Under the pieces are notes generated by a model. That model worked only from the letters and a program-made list of their open reading frames with translations. It did not search any database and had not been told where the DNA came from. Below are positions 61,682 through 64,000 of a DNA stretch of 64,000 bases, in pieces. The translations under genes were made by a program, and so were the position numbers. The stretch is from Zafaria cholistanensis. GTDB lineage: Bacteria > Actinomycetota > Actinomycetes > Actinomycetales > Micrococcaceae. Location: positions 124,001 through 188,000 of the forward strand of contig NZ_BKDJ01000004.1 in assembly GCF_008580665.1 (NCBI RefSeq). The letters run 5' to 3'. Positions within the stretch are counted from its first letter, which is position 1. Each line of letters begins with the position of its first letter.

Positions 61682-62622
61682 GCGAGACCACTCCGGCGGA
61701 GACCGTCGTCATTGCCGTGCTGACCTTCCGCCGGCCCGAGGACATCGCCCTGGCACTGCCGCGGCTGGCCGCCCAGGCCCTGGACGCGCAGGCCGCGGCC
61801 CGCGTGCTGGTGATCGACAACGATCCGGACGCCAGCGCCCGGGAGGCCGTCCAAGCGGCAGCGGCCGAATCCGCCGCGCGGGTCGACTACGTGCATGAGC
61901 CCCGCCCCGGCATCGCCGCGGCCCGCAACCGGGCCCTGCGCGAAGCCGCGGATGCCAGCCTGCTGGTGTTCATCGACGACGACGAGGTGCCGGCTGCCGG
62001 CTGGCTTAACCACCTGCTGCAGACCTACCGCGACACGGGCGCGGCAGCCGTGGTCGGCCCCGTCATTTCGGAGTTTGCCGCCGAACCGGGTCCCTGGATC
62101 CAGGCCGGCGACTTCTTCCGCCGGAGGCGGCTGCCCACCGGAACCGAAGTCGATGTCGCGGCCACCAACAACCTCCTGCTGGACATGGAAAGGATCCGCG
62201 CCCTGGACCTCGAATTCGATGAACGCTTCGGCCTCAGCGGAGGTTCCGACACGCTTTTCACCCGGTCGCTGGCAGCGCGGGGAGGGCGGATGGTCTGGTG
62301 CGACGAAGCCGTGGTGGTGGACAACGTGCCGCGGGGACGGCTGACCCGCGGCTGGGTGTTGCGCCGCGCCCTGCGCAGCGGAAACTCCGCCAGCCGGGTC
62401 ACCCTGGAACTTTCCCGTGACGGAATTCACACTTTGGCCGCCCGGCTGCGCCTGCTGGGACCGGGAACGGTGCGGCTCGCGGGCGGGTCCCTGCGCTACG
62501 CGGTGGGTCTCCTGTCCCGCTCCCTTTCGCACGAGGCTAAGGGATTGAGGACCGCGGCGCGGGGCTTGGGAATGGTGTCGGGGGCCTTCGGGTACGTGTA
62601 CGCCGAGTACCGGAGGAAGTAG
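61678..62622 (+). CDS. Glycosyltransferase family 2
   Basis: 314 residues. A GT-A fold: VVIAVLTFRRPEDIALALPRL, VLVIDNDPDASA, YVHEPRPGIAAARNRALREA and the metal-binding LVFIDDDEVPAAGWL, where the DDDE acts as the DxD motif. AATNNLLLDMERI and DERFGLSGGSDTLFTRSLAARG complete the acceptor site. There are no clear membrane helices; a hydrophobic patch lies near 270-290. It probably adds one sugar of the repeat unit. Coupled to wzx by ATGA overlap. Confidence 0.88.
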   Translation: MSETTPAETVVIAVLTFRRPEDIALALPRLAAQALDAQAAARVLVIDNDPDASAREAVQAAAAESAARVDYVHEPRPGIAAARNRALREAADASLLVFIDDDEVPAAGWLNHLLQTYRDTGAAAVVGPVISEFAAEPGPWIQAGDFFRRRRLPTGTEVDVAATNNLLLDMERIRALDLEFDERFGLSGGSDTLFTRSLAARGGRMVWCDEAVVVDNVPRGRLTRGWVLRRALRSGNSASRVTLELSRDGIHTLAARLRLLGPGTVRLAGGSLRYAVGLLSRSLSHEAKGLRTAARGLGMVSGAFGYVYAEYRRK

Positions 62623-62627
62623 CCGTT

Positions 62628-62661
62628 TCCCGGGGGCCTACCCTACGGCGGTCCCCCGGGA
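62628..62661 (+). terminator. Hairpin after the plus-strand EPS operon
   Basis: TCCCGGGGG pairs with CCCCCGGGA over a 16-base loop, starting 6 bp after the glycosyltransferase stop. There is no T-run. Confidence 0.55.
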
Positions 62662-62732
62662 GGGAAGGGTGCGGTTGGACATCGGTAACGATTCGATTAC
62701 GATCGAACACGTTGTCCGGCTTCCCCGACTCT

Positions 62733-62738
62733 TAGGTT
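62733..62738 (+). promoter_or_regulatory. -10 box of the beta-helix gene
   Basis: TAGGTT with 7 nt to the ATG at 62746; TTGTCC at 62712-62717 could be a -35 with a short 15-bp spacer. An imperfect dyad GTAACGATTCGATTAC lies further upstream near 62685-62700. Confidence 0.45.
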
Positions 62739-62745
62739 CAGACAG

Positions 62746-64000
62746 ATGCACACCGCGCACAAGACTCCTTCCTCCCGAGCAACCGCTTCCCCGGCGCACC
62801 GCGCCCCGGTTTCCCCTTTGCGGAAAGCAGCAGGACCGTTGGCCGTCCTGGCCGCCGCCGCCACACTGGCGGCCGGTTTCACGGCTACGGCGCCGGCGGA
62901 CGCCGCCGGAACCACCCTCGCCCAGGATTCCTTCACCCGCACGGCGGCCGCCGGATGGGGTAAGGCCGCCCAGGGCGGCACCTGGTCCTCGGCCGCGGGC
63001 CTGAGCGTCAACAACGGCGCCGGAAAGATCTCCCTGGCAGCTGGCCAGGGGCGCACTTCCACGCTTTCCGGCCTCTCGCAGGCCAACTCCGACACCACCG
63101 TCACCGCCACGCTGGACAAGCTGCCCAGCGCCGGCGCCGGCTACCTCTACGTGACCGGCCGCCAGGTGGGCGCGGACCAGTACCGCGCCAAGGTACGCAT
63201 CCAGGCCGACGGTTCGGTCCGGGTCGAAGCCGCCCGAGTGGTGGGCGGGGCCGAGAAAGCCATCGCCTCCCGCACCATCGACGGCCTGAAGTACTCGGCC
63301 GGACAGAAGCTCAACATTCGGGTGAAGGTCACCGGAAGCGCTCCGACCACCGTTTCCGCCAAGGCCTGGGCCGCTGGGGCCAGCGAGCCGGCAGCCTGGC
63401 AGGCCACGGGCACCGATACCGCGCCGTCGCTGCAGAAGTCCGGCAGCATCGCGCTGGGGGCTTACGTGTCCGGTTCAGCCAGGAATGCCCCGATCACCGC
63501 GACGTACGACAATCTGCAAAGCCTCCAGGCGGCTGCCGCCGGCAGCACCCCGGTGCAGGCCCCCAGCGTCCCACCGGTCGCCAAGCTCTCCACCGGCACG
63601 CCGTCGTCGTCCACCAACGCCAGCCGTACCTCCCTGGTGGCCGGGACCTACAAGCCCGCCGCCGGCACCACCGGCGTGCCGGACGGCCTCAAGCTCACCC
63701 CCTACAACACCGGCGGGGCCGACCTGGTCATCACCAAGGACGGCACGGTGCTCGATGGCCTGGAGATCTGGGGCGACATCAAGGTGCGTGCCAAGAACGT
63801 GACCATCAAGAACAGCCGGCTGCACGGCGGGAACAAGATCCCCTCGGGCAACACCGGGATCATCGACGCCACCAACGCCAATGTCTCCAACCTGGTCGTC
63901 CAGGACAGCACGCTGGATCCGCAGCGTCCCTCGTACTACCGCGACGGCATCGTGGGCCACGACTACACGGCGCTGCGCAACGAGATCGCGCACACCAACG
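62746..64000 (+). CDS. Secreted beta-sandwich plus parallel beta-helix protein, cut by window edge
   Basis: 418 residues visible and open at the right edge. A long n-region leads to a signal peptide (RKAAGPLAVLAAAATLAAGF, cleavage near ADAAG at 51-55). Residues about 57-262 (AQDSFTRTAAAGWG to DNLQSL) repeat the module at the end of the metallophosphoesterase at 6.9 kb, sharing GG-W, QYRAK, V-TG-PTT-AK-W, EPA-WQ and NAP-----D. A Ser/Thr/Pro linker follows, then from about 325 short turns (LVITKDGTVLDGLEIWG, VTIKNSRLHGG) typical of right-handed parallel beta-helix enzymes such as polysaccharide lyases. Its place at the end of an EPS locus suggests polymer binding or trimming. Enzyme activity is not established. 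Confidence 0.78.
   Translation, partial: MHTAHKTPSSRATASPAHRAPVSPLRKAAGPLAVLAAAATLAAGFTATAPADAAGTTLAQDSFTRTAAAGWGKAAQGGTWSSAAGLSVNNGAGKISLAAGQGRTSTLSGLSQANSDTTVTATLDKLPSAGAGYLYVTGRQVGADQYRAKVRIQADGSVRVEAARVVGGAEKAIASRTIDGLKYSAGQKLNIRVKVTGSAPTTVSAKAWAAGASEPAAWQATGTDTAPSLQKSGSIALGAYVSGSARNAPITATYDNLQSLQAAAAGSTPVQAPSVPPVAKLSTGTPSSSTNASRTSLVAGTYKPAAGTTGVPDGLKLTPYNTGGADLVITKDGTVLDGLEIWGDIKVRAKNVTIKNSRLHGGNKIPSGNTGIIDATNANVSNLVVQDSTLDPQRPSYYRDGIVGHDYTALRNEIAHTN

Noticed and set aside
62685-62700. GTAACGATTCGATTAC as an operator of the beta-helix gene
   Set aside because: The dyad is imperfect and single; not enough to list as a regulatory site.

Overview
The window is about 70% G+C, with dense genes, frequent GTG starts, ATGA/GTGA stop-start overlaps and actinobacterial gene families: an acyl-CoA carboxylase with alpha, beta and epsilon subunits, a quinone-reductase type LpdA, an Rv1264-like adenylate cyclase, SufS/SufU and DUF2505. 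I infer a member of the Micrococcaceae (Arthrobacter-like), mainly from overall gene content and an insertion in LigA. I found no rRNA, tRNA, CRISPR array, insertion sequence or prophage. It looks like a chromosomal segment of core and niche-metabolism genes, with an exopolysaccharide locus at the right end.

Layout. 0-6.9 kb: histidine utilisation. iclR-hutU-(M20 hydrolase)-hutF-hutI lie on the minus strand as a tightly overlapping operon, divergent from hutH, with a palindrome between them. 6.9-15.7 kb: a secreted metallophosphoesterase, a Bcr-type drug exporter divergent from its MarR regulator, a LysE-type exporter, the threonine-degrading pair tdh-kbl, an APH-like kinase and a small VOC protein. 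15.8-24.9 kb, all minus: gatCAB; then ligA, an inositol-phosphatase-like enzyme and a GNAT enzyme; then a PH-domain membrane protein and an adenylate cyclase. 25-38.9 kb: biotin ligase divergent from acyl-CoA carboxylase beta and epsilon subunits, a decayed serpin, a DUF885 peptidase-like protein, a dicarboxylate/glutamate symporter, a TetR repressor with an MMPL transporter, Maf, and the biotinylated carboxylase alpha subunit. The two carboxylase loci, 11 kb apart, carry almost the same 15-bp palindrome upstream.

39-46.8 kb: an MHS-family symporter, LpdA, and a nucleoside-salvage operon (PNP, phosphopentomutase-like mutase, DeoC), then two small proteins and a universal stress protein. 46.8-54.2 kb: mfd, DUF2505, a VanZ-like protein, signal peptidase I, and sufS-sufU. 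54.3-64 kb: an exopolysaccharide locus with a polysaccharide copolymerase/tyrosine-kinase-like protein, a Wzy-like polymerase and a GDPD-like lipoprotein on the minus strand, divergent from two glycosyltransferases, a Wzx-like flippase and a secreted beta-helix protein cut by the window edge.

Recurring signals: seven genes have a TANNNT box ending exactly 6 nt before the start codon, and three more have it 7 nt before, which points to leaderless transcripts. A module of about 200 residues is shared between the metallophosphoesterase at 7 kb and the beta-helix protein at 63 kb. All calls come from reading the sequence; no database search was run.
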